Positions 63,756 to 64,000 of a stretch of 64,000 nt of DNA are shown here, in pieces (position 1 is the first letter of the stretch; each line of letters starts with the position of its first letter). Below the pieces are notes generated by a model that was not told where the DNA came from, did no database searches, and saw only the letters and a program-made list of their open reading frames with translations. The position numbers were made by a program, and so were the translations under genes. The DNA is from Rhineura floridana (taxonomy: Eukaryota; Chordata; Lepidosauria; Squamata; Rhineuridae): assembly GCF_030035675.1 (NCBI RefSeq), contig NC_084499.1, positions 20,315,953 through 20,379,952 of the forward strand, read 5' to 3'.

Positions 63756-64000
63756 TAAGTTTATTTATTTATTTTTTATTTGTTTCATTTATAAACCGCC
63801 CATAGCGAGTGGCTCTCTGGGCGGTGTACAAAAAGGTTAAAATACAGAATATCACAATAAAATCAACTACCAACAGTAAACATAAGCAGCAAACAAAAAA
63901 ATAAAAGATTTAAAGTTATAACATTAAATGCTTAAAATGCCTGGGAGCATAGCCAGGTTTTAACCTGGCGCCGAAAAGATAGAAGCGTCGGCGCCAGGCG
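63756..64000 (-). mobile_element. L2-type LINE 3' end, cut by window edge
   Basis: TTTATAAACCGCCCATAGCG, GTGGCTCTCTGGGCGGTG and CCTGGGAGCATAGCCAGG with GGCGCCGAAAAGATAG are the reverse of the LINE end at 24.3-24.5 kb, so it is the same young family. Confidence 0.8.

Overview
This is vertebrate nuclear DNA, most probably from a squamate reptile (lizard or snake). Two host genes are spliced with canonical GT-AG introns. The rest is a dense mosaic of reptile-type interspersed repeats: CR1 and L2-type LINEs, copies matching the Sauria SINE, an abundant tRNA-derived SINE and many short non-autonomous hAT elements. I cannot name the species.

Layout. Positions 1-15.2 kb hold no supportable host exon; they are repeats and unique spacer, including a 5'-truncated L2-type LINE with a long open reverse transcriptase frame (about 2.2-3.6 kb). 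Positions 15.5-25.0 kb (minus strand) hold the complete coding region of MYMK (myomaker, TMEM8C), the muscle-specific membrane protein needed for myoblast fusion: five coding exons, 220 codons. The 500 bp upstream of its start contain five E-boxes of the MyoD/myogenin type. Positions 25.5-39 kb are intergenic repeats. From about 39 kb on the plus strand come a TATA box and two possible 5' untranslated exons. From 45.9 kb to the right edge lie 13 coding exons of ADAMTSL2, a secreted glycoprotein of the extracellular matrix and TGF-beta/fibrillin system. They encode the first 710 residues: signal peptide, TSR1, cysteine-rich and spacer modules, the long glycosylated insert, TSR2, TSR3 and the first residues of TSR4. 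The gene runs out of the window. The head-to-head MYMK-ADAMTSL2 arrangement matches the order I recall from human chromosome 9q34.

Repeats. The most striking element is a hAT-type MITE of about 430 bp with roughly two dozen copies (about 14 percent of the window). Its ends are TAGGGATGG, several copies have 8-bp target duplications, and its interior is built from degenerate units of about 33 bp. Other hAT-like families are near-perfect hairpins, one with a perfect 8-bp duplication. Several elements are nested: CR1 in MITE, hAT in MITE, LINE tails in hairpins. The tRNA-derived SINE often occurs as dimers or a trimer joined by a recurrent linker, and its 3' end resembles the local CR1 3' end. 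A solo LTR with a 4-bp target duplication lies in ADAMTSL2 intron 12.

The two genes probably share only a neighbourhood, not a pathway. I found no new gene system. The most novel material is in the repeat architecture and in a few splice-site oddities.
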